A stretch of 64,000 nt of DNA from Diplonema papillatum (Eukaryota > Euglenozoa > Diplonemea > Diplonemida > Diplonemidae), in the NCBI GenBank assembly GCA_030068145.1, contig JAPJBO010000164.1:186001-250000 (forward strand), read 5' to 3'. A program made the position numbers and the translations under genes. Each line of letters starts with the position of its first letter. The stretch's first letter is position 1. Positions 63,934 to 64,000 of this stretch are shown here, in pieces. Under the pieces are notes generated by a model that worked only from the letters and a program-made list of their open reading frames with translations, did no database searches and was not told where the DNA came from.

Positions 63934-63977
63934 TTAGTGGGGAGTCATTTGCATGCAAATGAGTACCACACTATGCC
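63934..63977. other. Hairpin O, copy 2
   Basis: TAGTGGGGAGTCAT, centre TTGCATGCAA, ATGAGTACCACACTA. Compare 12541-12582. Confidence 0.75.
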
Positions 63978-64000
63978 GCTACGTGGCTCCAGAAGGGTCA

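Overview
The window looks like nuclear DNA of a unicellular eukaryote. The evidence is protein-coding exons joined by GT-AG introns with conserved phase, very GC-rich coding exons set in a lower-GC repeat-rich background, long microsatellites, and many short SINE-like dispersed repeats. I see no ribosome binding sites, operons, tRNA or rRNA. Alanine/proline/arginine-rich proteins plus repeat-rich introns would fit an alveolate such as a chromerid, but the taxon is a guess.

Layout. 0-5 kb: an A/T-rich 20-bp satellite present as two inverted blocks, then the first exon of an unidentified minus-strand coiled-coil gene (3213-3553) with truncated copies on both sides, then a 24-bp minisatellite. 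5-8.6 kb: dispersed repeats and a 613-bp tandem duplication carrying a palindromic MITE-like element. 8.6-16.3 kb: a possible basic 3' exon, then a four-exon minus-strand gene (16308 to 9383, 625 aa predicted) whose coiled-coil body and C-terminal domain resemble the spindle-checkpoint protein MAD1. 17.7-25.5 kb: a single giant minus-strand coding exon (2349 aa, unidentified, full of internal peptide repeats). Three truncated copies of its 5' end lie upstream (25.7-27.2 kb). 27.3-64 kb: almost entirely repeats, microsatellites and mosaic dispersed elements, with a few weak exon candidates (44.2 kb, 56.7 kb, 61.1 kb).

Repeat families (my labels). A: ~300-bp element with pyrimidine tail, 5' truncation and target-site duplications (TSDs). 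B: ~165-bp element with a conserved hairpin and a CAG|GTAAG core. C: 60-190-bp element around TCTCCGGKTGACC, more than 20 copies. D: TACTCGACGTAGCTGCTTCG element. E: GAACGCTTACGCCCGCCAC element. F: TTGTTGTCGACAAC element. G: AACGTGCTTGGAATGGGTA element with pyrimidine tail. H: GATGCTAGCATCAAGTCTTC element. I: TTGTTGGTCATTGGTGG element. J: palindromic MITE-like element. K: composite element with two TATA-like boxes and a 96-bp internal satellite. L, M, N and P: low-copy repeats. O: short hairpin with a compensated palindromic centre. No reverse transcriptase, transposase or integrase reading frame is visible, so all appear non-autonomous.

Two patterns stand out. First, nearly every recognisable exon is accompanied by one to three truncated tandem echoes of its own edge plus adjoining intron. 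Second, families A, B, C and G lie without visible exception on the + strand over 60 kb, while all recognisable genes lie on the - strand.
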